A DNA stretch of 64,000 nt from Geodermatophilus sp. DSM 45219 (lineage in GTDB: Bacteria; Actinomycetota; Actinomycetes; Mycobacteriales; Geodermatophilaceae). Below the pieces are notes generated by a model. The model was not told the origin of the DNA. It made no database searches and saw nothing but the letters and a program-made list of their open reading frames with translations. The stretch lies in the NCBI RefSeq assembly GCF_900104025.1, contig NZ_FNIQ01000004.1, positions 186,001 through 250,000 of the forward strand, read 5' to 3'. The translations under genes were made by a program, and so were the position numbers. Shown piece by piece: positions 54,490 to 63,532 of this stretch; within the stretch, counting starts at the first letter, position 1, and every line of letters begins with the position of its first letter.

Positions 54490-54921
54490 GTGGCCAGGGT
54501 GACCCGTCAACGCGATGCCGTCCGCACGATCTTCTCCAGGCTCAACGGCTTCCACAGCATCCAGGACGTGCACGCGCGGCTGCGCGAAGCCGGCGACGCG
54601 GTCGGGCTGACGACGGTCTACCGGGCGGTGCAGTCCCTCGCGGAGGACGGCGAGCTGGACTCCATCCGGACCGACTCCGGCGAGGCCCTCTACCGCCGGT
54701 GCAGCACCGAGCACCACCACCACCTCGTCTGCCGGGTGTGCGGACGCACCGTCGAGGTGGCGGGTCCGGCGGTGGAGCGGTGGGCGGGGCGGGTGGCCGA
54801 GGAGCACGGCTTCGCCGACCCCAGCCACACCGTGGAGATCTTCGGCACCTGCGCGGACTGCCACCGGGCCTCCCCGGAGCCGGACAGCGGGCGGGACGTC
54901 CGGCCCGGGGGAGGGGACTGA
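54490..54921 (+). CDS. zur: Fur-family zinc uptake regulator
   Basis: 143 aa from GTG 54490 with GGGGGAG ahead. The winged-helix N-terminus (TRQRDAVRTIFSRLNGFHSIQDVHARLREAGDAVGLTTVYRAVQSLAEDG) and the metal-binding C-terminus (HHHHLVCRVCGRTVEV with CxxC, CADCH with a second CxxC) identify the Fur family. Neighbouring C- ribosomal genes, the Zur-box palindromes and a metal importer point to Zur rather than Fur. It stands 11 bp from the convergent importer ATPase gene. Confidence 0.85.
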   Translation: MARVTRQRDAVRTIFSRLNGFHSIQDVHARLREAGDAVGLTTVYRAVQSLAEDGELDSIRTDSGEALYRRCSTEHHHHLVCRVCGRTVEVAGPAVERWAGRVAEEHGFADPSHTVEIFGTCADCHRASPEPDSGRDVRPGGGD

Positions 54922-54932
54922 CCCGGTCGCGG

Positions 54933-56357
54933 TCAGCGGGACCCGGGCACCCCGGCCGGCTCCGGCGTCAGCGACACCTCCCGGTCGCAGACGGCCCGGG
55001 CCAGGGCGCGGTCGTGGGTCACGAGCACCAGCCCGCACCCGGCCCGGTCGACCTGGTCCGTCAGGCAGCCGATCGTTTCCTGCTGGGTCGCCAGGTCCAG
55101 GCGCGAGGTCGGCTCGTCGGCGAAGAGCAGCAGCGGGTCCAGCAGCATCGCCCGGATGATCGCCAGCCGCTGCAGCTCGCCCCCGGACACCTGACCGGGG
55201 CGGCGCCGCAGCAAGGGCTCGCCGAGCCGCATCGCCGTCATGAGGTCCTCCAGGCGGCCGGGCTCCGGCCGGTGCCGGTGCAGGAGGTCCCGCAGGCCGG
55301 TGCCGATCGGGACCCGGGCGGGGAACGCCACGGCGGGGTCCTGGTAGAGCTTCTGCAGCCGGCCGCGAGCCAGCTCGGGTGCGTGCCGCACGCTGCCGCT
55401 GTCCGGCGCGAGCAGCCGGAGCAGCACGCCGCCGAGGGTGGTCTTGCCCGAGCCGCTGGGGCCGGTGAGCGCCAGGCGGTCGCCGCCGCGGATGGTCAGC
55501 GAGACGTCCGCGAACACGCTCCTGCCGTCGAAGCCCTTGCCCACGCCGTCGGCCGACACCAGCACGGGGGCGCCACCCGGGGACCCACCGGACCGGGGGC
55601 GTGCCGTCCACCGGCCGGGCTCGGCGGCCAGCAGCCGGCGGGTGTACGGGTGGGCCGGCCGGTCGAGCACCTCCTCCGCCGGTCCGCGCTCCACCACGCC
55701 GGCGTCGCGCATGACGAGGACGTCGCCGCCGAGCCGGCGCGCCAGGTCCAGGTCGTGGGTGATCGTCAGCAGCACCCCGCCGCCCTCGAGGTGGCGGCGC
55801 AGCAGGGCGGCGAGCGCGTCGCGGGCCGCGTCGTCCAGGCCCTTGGAGGGCTCGTCGGCGATGAGCACGCCGGCGCCGCCGATGGTCGCGGCGGCGAAGG
55901 CCACCCGCTGCGCCATGCCGCCGGACAGGGTGTGCGGGTGGGCCCGGGCCCAGCCACCGAGCCCGAGCGCGGCGAGCAGCTCGGCCGCGCGGCGCCGTCC
56001 CCCGCGCCGGTCGGAGCGGAAGCCGGGCGCGCCCTCGGCGACCTGCTCCCCGACGCGCATGGTCGGGTCCAGCGCCAGCACCGGCTCCTGCGGCAGCAGC
56101 GCCATGCGCCGTCCCCACAGGTGCCGGCGGTTCCCCCGCTCGGCCACGTCGTAGCCGGTGTCGTCCAGCCGCAGCCGCCCGCGGGCCTCCAGCTCGGGGG
56201 CGAGCGTGCCCATGACCGCGTGCGCGAGCAGCGACTTGCCCGAGCCGCTCTCGCCGACGATCGTCACGGCCCGGCCGGGCGGCAGACCGACGTCCGCGAC
56301 GTCGACGAGCGGCCGCCCCGCCGAGGTCACCACGAGCTCCTCGACGTGCACGCTCAC
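54933..56357 (-). CDS. Fused two-domain ABC ATPase of the NikDE/OppDF type
   Basis: 474 aa holding two complete ABC modules. Module 1 has Walker A VGESGSGKSLL, signature LSGGMAQRVAF and Walker B VLIADEPSKGLD. Module 2 has TGPSGSGKTTL, VSGGELQRLAI and LLLFADEPTSRLD. Such fused NikDE/OppDF proteins energise family 5 importers. The GTG start overlaps the permease stop (GTGA). Last gene of the importer operon. Confidence 0.88.
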   Translation of the reverse strand: MSVHVEELVVTSAGRPLVDVADVGLPPGRAVTIVGESGSGKSLLAHAVMGTLAPELEARGRLRLDDTGYDVAERGNRRHLWGRRMALLPQEPVLALDPTMRVGEQVAEGAPGFRSDRRGGRRRAAELLAALGLGGWARAHPHTLSGGMAQRVAFAAATIGGAGVLIADEPSKGLDDAARDALAALLRRHLEGGGVLLTITHDLDLARRLGGDVLVMRDAGVVERGPAEEVLDRPAHPYTRRLLAAEPGRWTARPRSGGSPGGAPVLVSADGVGKGFDGRSVFADVSLTIRGGDRLALTGPSGSGKTTLGGVLLRLLAPDSGSVRHAPELARGRLQKLYQDPAVAFPARVPIGTGLRDLLHRHRPEPGRLEDLMTAMRLGEPLLRRRPGQVSGGELQRLAIIRAMLLDPLLLFADEPTSRLDLATQQETIGCLTDQVDRAGCGLVLVTHDRALARAVCDREVSLTPEPAGVPGSR

Positions 56358-57187
56358 GAGCCGCCCTCCCTGCCGCGCAGGCCCAGCAGGCCGAGGAGGA
56401 CGGCGACCAGGACCAGGACGGGGGCCAGGGACATCCACGGCGCCTCGTCGTAGAAGGGGAAGGCCTCGGTGACCATCTGGCCCAGCTCCGGGGTGGGCGG
56501 CGCGACGCCCACGCTGACGAACCCGAGGGTCGACAGCGCCAGGACCGACGTCCCGAGACCGAAGGTGGCCATCGTGGTCAGCAGCGGAGCGAGGTCCGGC
56601 CACAGGTGCCGGCGCAGCACGTGCACCGGTCCCAGGCCCAGCAGGCCCGCGGCCTCGACGGCCGGGCCGCCCAGCAGGACGGCGCTGCGGGCTCGGACGA
56701 CCCGGAAGTACTCGACCCACTGGGCCAGCGCGAGGCCCGCGTAGAGGGGCCACAGGCCGCCGTCCGCGATCGCCGAGGCGACCAGGACGACGAGCAGGGC
56801 CGGCAGCGCGACGAACGCCTCCGACAGCCCGTGCAGCACGGTGTCGACGACCCCGCCGCGCCACGCCGCCAGGACGCCGGCGAGCGTGCCGACGAGGGCG
56901 GCGGTCGCGACGCAGGCCAGCGCCATGAGCAGCGACAGCCGGGTGGCGTGCGCGAGCCGGGACACGACGCTGCGGCCCAGGTGGTCGCGCCCCAGCGGCT
57001 CGGCGAGGCCGGGCGGCTGGAGGAAGCGGGACAGGTCCTGCGCCACCGGGTCCGGCCACACCCAGGGCCCGGCCACGGCGAAGAGCACCAGCAGCACCAG
57101 GACCGCCGCGGCGCACCGCTGGGTGCCCGACAGCCGTCCGACCGCCATCCGGGGGAGCGGAGGGCTGGCCGCCAGCGCGCTGCTCAC
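56354..57187 (-). CDS. ABC importer permease, NikC/OppC type
   Basis: 277 aa from GTG 57187. About five to six membrane helices, with a cytoplasmic EAA loop (AVEAAGLLGLGPVHVLRRHLWPD). The N-terminal periplasmic LGRDHLGRSVVSRLAHATRLSL is characteristic of OppC/NikC permeases. Coupled by 4-bp overlaps to both neighbours. Confidence 0.85.
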   Translation of the reverse strand: MSSALAASPPLPRMAVGRLSGTQRCAAAVLVLLVLFAVAGPWVWPDPVAQDLSRFLQPPGLAEPLGRDHLGRSVVSRLAHATRLSLLMALACVATAALVGTLAGVLAAWRGGVVDTVLHGLSEAFVALPALLVVLVASAIADGGLWPLYAGLALAQWVEYFRVVRARSAVLLGGPAVEAAGLLGLGPVHVLRRHLWPDLAPLLTTMATFGLGTSVLALSTLGFVSVGVAPPTPELGQMVTEAFPFYDEAPWMSLAPVLVLVAVLLGLLGLRGREGGS

Positions 57188-58239
57188 GGGACCACCTCGC
57201 GGCGGCGGGGACGGGGGTCCAGCGCCAGCCCGGCCAGGTCGACCACGGTGTTCACCAGGACGACGAGCAGCGCGAGCGCCACCGCGGCCGCCTGGAGGAC
57301 CGGGACGTCGCGCCAGAAGATGGCGTGCACCAGGGCGTGCCCGAGGCCCGGCCAGGCGAACAGGCTCTCGACGACGACGACGCCCTCGACGAGCAGCACC
57401 GCCTGCACCCCGAGGTAGGCGACCAGGGTCAGGCCGGCGTTGCGCAGCACGTGCCGGACCAGGACGGCGCGCCGGCGGAGCCCCTTGGTCTCGGCGAACG
57501 CGACGAACGCCGACCCGCCGATCTGCGCCACCGTGTCCCGCGTGACCCGCGCGAACAGCCCGGAGAGGCCGACGGCGAGCGTGGCCGCGGGCAGCACGAC
57601 GCTCGACGCCGACCCGTGGCCGACCGCCGGCAGCCAGCCCAGGTGGACGGAGAACACGACGATCAGCAGCAGGCCGAGCAGGAACGGTGGCAGCGCCCGA
57701 GCGCCGGCGACCCACACCGTCGTCAGCCGGTCGAGCAGGCCACCGGGACGCCGGGCCGCCGCCGTGCCGACAGCGCCGCCGACGACGACGGCGAGCAGCA
57801 GCGCGACCGCCGCCAGTTGCAGGCTGCTCGCGACCGGCAGCGCCAGCTCCGCGCCCACGTCGCGGCCGGTCACCAGGGACGTGCCGAGGTCCAGGCGCAG
57901 CAGGTCGGCCCACCAGCGCAGCAGCTGCTGCCAGGCCGGTGCGTCCAGTCCCAGTTCCGCGCGCACGGCGTCGGCCGTCGCGGCGGTCACCCCGTCGTAG
58001 CCGTACCGGCCGGCGGCGATGCGCATGGCGACGTCCCCCGGCAGGGTCTGCACGACGGCGAAGCAGGCGGTCGACACCAGCACCGTGACCGAGACCGCCT
58101 GCACGCAGCGCTGGGCCAGCACGCGGCGGATGGCGGCGCGGCGCGCCAGGCGGCCCGGCCGCGCCCCGTCCCCGGCCGGCCCGGCCCCACCCGCCGACCC
58201 GACCTGCCGGGCCGCCGCTCGGAGCGGCACGCTCGTCAC
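57184..58239 (-). CDS. ABC importer permease, NikB/OppB type
   Basis: 351 aa from GTG 58239, with an unusually long Gly/Ala/Arg-rich cytoplasmic N-terminus of about 40 residues before the first helix. The EAA loop (AFVAFAETKGLRRRAVLVRHVLRNA) and the end (VVVVESLFAWPGLGHALVHAIFWRDVPVLQA) match OppB/NikB/DppB permeases. It forms the channel with the next permease. Confidence 0.85.
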   Translation of the reverse strand: MTSVPLRAAARQVGSAGGAGPAGDGARPGRLARRAAIRRVLAQRCVQAVSVTVLVSTACFAVVQTLPGDVAMRIAAGRYGYDGVTAATADAVRAELGLDAPAWQQLLRWWADLLRLDLGTSLVTGRDVGAELALPVASSLQLAAVALLLAVVVGGAVGTAAARRPGGLLDRLTTVWVAGARALPPFLLGLLLIVVFSVHLGWLPAVGHGSASSVVLPAATLAVGLSGLFARVTRDTVAQIGGSAFVAFAETKGLRRRAVLVRHVLRNAGLTLVAYLGVQAVLLVEGVVVVESLFAWPGLGHALVHAIFWRDVPVLQAAAVALALLVVLVNTVVDLAGLALDPRPRRREVVP

Positions 58240-59789
58240 GAGGACCAGCTCAGCTCGTCCAGCCGCCACGACCGCTCCAGCGGGTCGAGCGTGAAGCCCT
58301 CGACGCGGTCGCTGACCACGGCGCTCTGCCGGTACCAGGCCACGGGGATGACGGGGAGCTGGGCCTGCAGGATGCCGGCGACCGCCTCCCGTCCGGCGTC
58401 CGCCGTCGCGCCGTCCGCGCCGCCGGCCAGGTCGGCGAGGGTCGAGGTGAGCGCCCGGTCGCTCCAGCCCATCGCGCCCCAGTCGGCCCCCTCGGGGCGG
58501 AAGTCGCCGAGCAGGGTCACGAGCGGGTCGGGGACCAGGGCGAAGTTGCGGGCGTACAGGGCGAGTTCCAGGGTGCCGTCCTGGTGCCCGGCGGGGATGT
58601 CGCTGGAGTTGCCGACCTGCACCTCGACCGCGACGCCCAGCTCCCCGAGCGCGTCCTGCACGGCCGTCGCGAGGACGGGCAGTTCCGGCCGGTCCGGGAA
58701 CGTGCGCAGCGACACCTCGAACCGCTCGCCGTCGCGGGTCAGCACCCCGTCCGGGCCGGGCGTCCAGCCGGCCTCCGCGAGCAGCTCGCGGGCGGTCCGG
58801 GGGTCGTGCTCGAGCGCCGGCAGGCTCTCGTCGTGCCACTCCCGCAGCGACGGCGGGAACAGCTGGGTGGCGGCCATCTCGGGGTCGCGCAGCAGGGCCG
58901 CGGCCATCGCCTCGCGGTCCAGGCCGGCGCTGAGCGCCTGCCGCACCCGCACGTCACCGAGGACCTCGTGCCCGGCGTCGACCTTGAGCAGGATGCTCCG
59001 CGGCAGCGTCACCGAGGCGATCTGCACGCCGTCCGCCCCCTCGACCCGCTGACGGCTCACCGGGTCGATGCCGAAGGTGACGTCGGCCTGCCCGCTCTCG
59101 GCCATCAGCGCGCGGGACTCCGCACGGCCGACCGCCTGGTAGGAGATCCGTTCCACGTCGGGGCGGTCCCCGGTCCAGCCGTCGGAGGCCACGACGTCGA
59201 TGACCGACGGCAGCTCGACCCGCTCGACGCGGTAGGGGCCCGAACCGATGACCTCCTCGACCCGGCCGTCCGCCCCGAACGAGGCCGGCGCGAGGACCTG
59301 CGTGCTGGTGTGGGCGAGCACCGCCGGCAACGGCGCGTACGGCCGGTCCAGCTCGATCCGGACGCCGCCGGGCTCGGCGGTCACCGCGCGCACCGGTGCG
59401 CCGGCCAGCGGGGAGGCCGGCTCGTCCCGCGCGGCGTCCAGGGCGGCCGTCACGGCCTCGGGGGTCACCTCGCTGCCGTCGTGGAAGACGGCGTCCGGCC
59501 GGAGGGTGAAGGTCCACGCGGTCCCGCCGTCCGACTCCTCCCACGCCGTCGCCAGGCCGGGCTCGAGACGGCCGTCTCCGTCGGCCTCGACCAGCGTCTC
59601 GGCGACCCCGAGCCGGGTGAAGAAGCCCTCGCTGGTCGCCGGGTCGAGGCCGTGCATCTCGAACGGGCCCACCACTCTCAGCACGTCCGCGTCCTGCGCC
59701 GGCCCGTCCGCTCCCGACGTCCCGGTGCAGCCGACCAGCAGCGCCGAGAGCACCGCCGAGCCCGTGAGCACCGACCTGTTGCCCGCCAT
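58236..59789 (-). CDS. Lipoprotein substrate-binding protein, family 5 (NikA/OppA type), Zur-controlled
   Basis: 517 aa. Signal peptide with lipobox LLVGC (Cys21), then the SBP family 5 fold: LATAWEESDGGTAWTFTLRPDAVFHDGSEVTPEAVTAAL, GSGPYRVE, RVRQALSAGLDREAMAAALL and LAEAGWTPGPDGVL. GGAGGAGAG precedes the ATG. The perfect Zur-box palindrome 39 bp upstream implies induction by zinc starvation, so the ligand may be a zinc-metallophore complex; nickel or peptide uptake are alternatives. First gene of a four-gene importer operon. Confidence 0.85.
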   Translation of the reverse strand: MAGNRSVLTGSAVLSALLVGCTGTSGADGPAQDADVLRVVGPFEMHGLDPATSEGFFTRLGVAETLVEADGDGRLEPGLATAWEESDGGTAWTFTLRPDAVFHDGSEVTPEAVTAALDAARDEPASPLAGAPVRAVTAEPGGVRIELDRPYAPLPAVLAHTSTQVLAPASFGADGRVEEVIGSGPYRVERVELPSVIDVVASDGWTGDRPDVERISYQAVGRAESRALMAESGQADVTFGIDPVSRQRVEGADGVQIASVTLPRSILLKVDAGHEVLGDVRVRQALSAGLDREAMAAALLRDPEMAATQLFPPSLREWHDESLPALEHDPRTARELLAEAGWTPGPDGVLTRDGERFEVSLRTFPDRPELPVLATAVQDALGELGVAVEVQVGNSSDIPAGHQDGTLELALYARNFALVPDPLVTLLGDFRPEGADWGAMGWSDRALTSTLADLAGGADGATADAGREAVAGILQAQLPVIPVAWYRQSAVVSDRVEGFTLDPLERSWRLDELSWSS

Positions 59790-59827
59790 CTCTCTCCTCC
59801 CGAAGGGTCCGCGCAGGCTAACAACAA

Positions 59828-59842
59828 TGAAAACCGTTTTCA
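59828..59842. promoter_or_regulatory. Perfect Zur-box palindrome
   Basis: TGAAAACCGTTTTCA: a 7-1-7 perfect palindrome matching the actinobacterial Zur box, 39-53 bp before the binding-protein start. It is flanked by low-GC bases that stand out in this GC-rich DNA. Confidence 0.8.
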
Positions 59843-60000
59843 GATAGTGGGGTCGGCGGCACGCCTCCGGGCCGGGTGCCGGGGGGTGGGTCGGGCCGTC
59901 TCCGGACCCCGTGCGTCGGCGACCTCCCGCGGGCAGGCCGGCCGTCGGCGGCCCGCGTCGCGCCGACCGTTGTGGGGCGACACCTAGACTCGAGCCGCCA

Positions 60001-60074
60001 CGGGGTGTGGCGCAGCTTGGTAGCGCACCCGCTTTGGGAGCGGGGGGCCGCAGGTTCAAATCCTGTCACCCCGA
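60001..60074 (+). tRNA. tRNA-Pro (anticodon TGG)
   Basis: Cloverleaf with acceptor CGGGGTG / CACCCCG, D-arm GGCGCAGCTTGGTAGCGC, anticodon stem CCCGC-TTTGGGA-GCGGG (anticodon TGG) and T-loop TTCAAAT. CCA is not encoded. Located upstream of tig. Confidence 0.95.
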
Positions 60075-60201
60075 CCGCCGTCGCGGCCCCGTCCCGCCGG
60101 ACCGGCGCCTCCCCGGCTGTCTCTAGACTCGGGGGTCGATCCGGCGTCGTCCATCCTGCCCGGCGCCCCATCCCGTCTGTCGATCGAGGAGCACTGCCGC
60201 T

Positions 60202-61701
60202 GTGAAGAGCACCATCGAGGAACTGGGCCCCACGCGGGTCCGGATGGCGATCGAGGTGCCGTGGGGGGACCTGGACCACGCCTTCGGTGAGGTCTACAAG
60301 GAACTCGGCAAGCAGGTCCGCGTGCCCGGCTTCCGCCCCGGCAAGGTGCCCAACCGGGTCCTCGACCAGCGCATCGGCCGCCCGCTCGTGCTCGAGCAGG
60401 TCGTCCAGCACGCCATCCCCGAGGTCTACTCCGAGGTCGTGCGCGAGAACCAGGTCCGCGTCCTGGGCCAGCCCGACATCGAGGTGACCCGCCTCGACGA
60501 CAACGACACCCTCGCCTTCACCGCCGAGGTCGACGTCGCGCCCAAGGTCGAGCTGCCCTCCCTCGACGAGCTCGCGGTCACCGTCGACGACGTCGAGGTC
60601 ACCGACGAGGAGATCGACCAGCAGATCTCGGTCATGCGCGAGCGCTTCGGCATGCTCACCAACGTCGACCGGGCCGCCGAGGACGGCGACTTCGTCTCCA
60701 TCGACCTCGAGGCCAGGCTCGGCGACGAGGTCCTCGAGGACGGCTCGACCACCGGCATGTCCTACGAGGTCGGCTCCGGCAACCTCATGGACGGCCTCGA
60801 CGACGCCGTCCGCGGGCTGTCGGCCGAGGAGTCCACGACCTTCCAGACCGCGCTCCAGCAGGGCCCCAACGCCGGGGAGACGGCCGACGTCACCGTCACC
60901 GTCCGCTCGGTGAAGACCAAGGAGCTGCCGGAGCTGGACGACGAGTTCGCCTCCACCGCGAGTGAGTTCGACACCCTCGAGGAGCTGCGCGAGGACGTCC
61001 GCACCCGGCTGGCGCGCACCAAGGTGCTGCAGCAGGGCGCGCAGGCCCGCGACAAGCTGGTCGAGCACCTGCTGGAGACCGTCGAGGTGCCGATCCCGGA
61101 GAACCTGGTCGAGCGCGAGATCGAGTGGCGCAACCGGGCCATGCAGAACGAGCTGCAGCAGGCCGGGATGGACTGGGACAGCTTCCTGCAGATGTCCGGG
61201 GTCGAGAGCCAGGAGGCCTACGACGCCGACCAGCGCAAGAACATCGAGGAGGCGGTGCGCACCCAGTTCCTCCTGGACGCCGTCGCCGACGCCCGTGAGG
61301 TCACCGTCGACAACGAGGACCTCTCGGCGCAGATCATGGCCCAGGCCCAGCGCAACCGGATGAGCCCGGAGCAGTACGCCCAGCAGCTGCAGCAGGGCGG
61401 CAACATCGCCGAGTTCGTCGCCGACGTCCGCCGCACCAAGACCCTCGCCCAGCTGCTCGAGCAGACGACGATCACCGACGCCTCCGGCAACGTCGTCGAC
61501 CTCGAGGCCCTGCGCCCGAAGACGGTGCAGGCCCCGGCCACGGCCGGGGACGACGCCGAGGACGACGTGACGGCCGCGGAGGACGACACCTCCACGGACG
61601 GCGCCGCCGAGGAGGCCCCGGACGCCGAGGTCGCCAACGCGGCCGCCGTCGAGGCCACCGAGGGCGCCACCACCGACACCGAGGACGTCACCAAGAGCTG
61701 A
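60202..61701 (+). CDS. tig: Trigger factor, ribosome-associated chaperone and prolyl isomerase
   Basis: 499 aa from GTG 60202. The N-terminal ribosome-binding domain contains the signature GFRPGKVPNRVLDQR. The FKBP-type PPIase domain follows (AEDGDFVSIDLEARLG...YEVGSGNLMDGLDDAVRGL), then the helical chaperone domain. A highly acidic, Ala-rich C-terminal tail of about 55 residues (DDAEDDVTAAEDD...) is typical of actinobacterial forms. Conserved upstream of the clpP-clpX genes. Confidence 0.97.
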   Translation: MKSTIEELGPTRVRMAIEVPWGDLDHAFGEVYKELGKQVRVPGFRPGKVPNRVLDQRIGRPLVLEQVVQHAIPEVYSEVVRENQVRVLGQPDIEVTRLDDNDTLAFTAEVDVAPKVELPSLDELAVTVDDVEVTDEEIDQQISVMRERFGMLTNVDRAAEDGDFVSIDLEARLGDEVLEDGSTTGMSYEVGSGNLMDGLDDAVRGLSAEESTTFQTALQQGPNAGETADVTVTVRSVKTKELPELDDEFASTASEFDTLEELREDVRTRLARTKVLQQGAQARDKLVEHLLETVEVPIPENLVEREIEWRNRAMQNELQQAGMDWDSFLQMSGVESQEAYDADQRKNIEEAVRTQFLLDAVADAREVTVDNEDLSAQIMAQAQRNRMSPEQYAQQLQQGGNIAEFVADVRRTKTLAQLLEQTTITDASGNVVDLEALRPKTVQAPATAGDDAEDDVTAAEDDTSTDGAAEEAPDAEVANAAAVEATEGATTDTEDVTKS

Positions 61702-61720
61702 GCAAGGCCCCCGCCGCACG

Positions 61721-61765
61721 ACCGACGCCGTCCCGCCCCACGCCCCGGGGAGGGGCGGCGTCGGT
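61721..61765 (+). terminator. Terminator hairpin after tig
   Basis: Two stacked stems: ACCGACG (61721-61727) with CGTCGGT (61759-61765), and CCGCCCC (61733-61739) with GGGGCGG (61752-61758), separated by a 5-nt bulge. No T-tract, as is common at this GC content. Confidence 0.55.
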
Positions 61766-61972
61766 CGTCCGGGACCCGGCGCAGGGCCCACCCCGCTGCG
61801 CCGACGGCGAACACCCCCCGCGTCGGGACTGCCCCCTCCGGCGCGCGCGTTAGGGTCGTCGTAGGCCCGGACCGGCTCCGTGGGCACCGCTCCACCACGG
61901 CGTCCCGGCGCCGGCACCACTCCCGCCCAGCCAGACCGACTGCCCGACAGTCCAACGGAGGTCACCGCACCC

Positions 61973-62608
61973 GTGAGCACCAACCCGAACCCGGTGAGCG
62001 CGCCGCTGATGCGTGCCGCGGCCGGGGGGATGAACCTCAACGACTCGGTCTACGAGCGCCTGCTCCGCGAGCGCATCATCTTCCTCGGCAGCCAGGTCGA
62101 CGACGTCATCGCCAACCAGCTCGCCGCCCAGATGCTGCTGCTGTCGGCGGAAGACCCCAAGCAGGACATCCACCTCTACATCAACTCGCCCGGTGGCTCC
62201 GTCAGCGCCGGCATGGCCATCTACGACACGATGCAGTTCATCGACTGCGATGTCGCCACCTACGGCATGGGCCTGGCCGCCTCGATGGGCCAGTTCCTGC
62301 TGACGGCCGGCACCGCGGGCAAGCGCTACGCCCTGCCGCACGCGCGGATCATGATGCACCAGCCGTCGGCCGGCGTCGGCGGCACCGCGGCCGACATCGC
62401 GATCCAGGCCGACCTGTTCCGCCGGACGAAGACCGAGCTCAACGAGCTGCAGGCGCAGCACACCGGTCAGACCGTCGAGCAGATCGAGAAGGACTCCGAC
62501 CGCGACCGCTGGTTCACGGCGCAGGAGGCCCTCGAGTACGGGATGGTCGACCACGTGGTCAGCCGCGCGACGATGACCGACTCCACCAACCCGGTCGCCG
62601 ACAACTGA
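61973..62608 (+). CDS. clpP1: ATP-dependent Clp protease proteolytic subunit 1
   Basis: 211 aa from GTG 61973 with GGAGG upstream. Serine peptidase S14 with nucleophile S104 ([12 protein letters not shown]), H129 ([10 protein letters not shown]) and a downstream Asp; [17 protein letters not shown] precedes the active site. Actinobacteria use two different ClpP rings, and the second is encoded 17 bp downstream. Confidence 0.95.
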   Translation: MSTNPNPVSAPLMRAAAGGMNLNDSVYERLLRERIIFLGSQVDDVIANQLAAQMLLLSAEDPKQDIHLYINSPGGSVSAGMAIYDTMQFIDCDVATYGMGLAASMGQFLLTAGTAGKRYALPHARIMMHQPSAGVGGTAADIAIQADLFRRTKTELNELQAQHTGQTVEQIEKDSDRDRWFTAQEALEYGMVDHVVSRATMTDSTNPVADN

Positions 62609-62625
62609 GTCCGGAGGGACTGACG

Positions 62626-63252
62626 ATGAGCTTCCAGATGCCCTCCAGCCGATACATCCTGCCCTCCTTCGTGGAGCGCACGAGCTACGGCATGAAGGAG
62701 TCCAACCCGTACAACAAGCTCTTCGAGGAGCGCATCATCTTCCTCGGGGTGCAGATCGACGACGCCTCGGCCAACGACGTGATGGCCCAGCTCATCACGC
62801 TCGAGTCGGCCGACCCGGACCGCGACATCACCATCTACATCAACTCGCCCGGTGGCTCCTTCACCTCGCTGATGGCCATCTACGACACGATGATGTTCGT
62901 CCGGCCCGACATCCAGACCGTGTGCATGGGCCAGGCCGCCTCGGCCGCCGCCGTCCTGCTCGCCGCCGGCACCCCCGGCAAGCGGCTCGCGCTGCCCTAC
63001 TCCCGCGTGCTGATCCACCAGCCCTCGGGCGAGGCCGGCGGCCAGGTCTCCGACCTGGAGATCCACGCGGCGGAGATCGAGCGGGTCCGCAAGCAGATGG
63101 AGGAGATCCTGGCGCGGCACACCGGCCGGACGGCCGACCAGGTCCGTGCCGACATCGACCGGGACAAGATCCTGACCGCCGAGGAGGCCAAGGCCTACGG
63201 CATCGTCGACGAGGTCATCCAGAGCCGGAAGCTCAACGCGCTCCCGGGCTGA
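62626..63252 (+). CDS. clpP2: ATP-dependent Clp protease proteolytic subunit 2
   Basis: 208 aa, with GGAGGGACTGACG before the ATG. Catalytic S106 ([12 protein letters not shown]) and H131 ([12 protein letters not shown]). It forms the heteromeric ClpP1P2 tetradecamer with the upstream gene product; both are co-transcribed. Confidence 0.95.
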   Translation: MSFQMPSSRYILPSFVERTSYGMKESNPYNKLFEERIIFLGVQIDDASANDVMAQLITLESADPDRDITIYINSPGGSFTSLMAIYDTMMFVRPDIQTVCMGQAASAAAVLLAAGTPGKRLALPYSRVLIHQPSGEAGGQVSDLEIHAAEIERVRKQMEEILARHTGRTADQVRADIDRDKILTAEEAKAYGIVDEVIQSRKLNALPG

Positions 63253-63532
63253 CGCCCCATTCGGGACGGGTCGAGTGCGCGCGTGTCGGGCGCTCGACCC
63301 GTACCGTCGGGGGACGCGGGACGAATGAGGACCAGGCACCTCCGCGACCGGGCGAGTCATCGCCCTCCGAGGCCGGTGCCGGCAGGTACGGTCGGCGAAC
63401 GTCCGATCCCCGGCCCGAGGTGCCGGGTGGAGGGCCTCGCCGACGAGCGGGGCCGAGCACGGGACACACGCACCAGTTCACAGGCAGGCACCTGATCCGG
63501 GAGCCTGATTCCCCCGAGGTGGAGGTCAGCAG

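Noticed and set aside
59818-62040. Long minus-strand frame (740 aa) opposite tig and clpP1
   Set aside because: It is the antisense shadow of the highly biased tig/clpP codons. The sense strand encodes well-known proteins.
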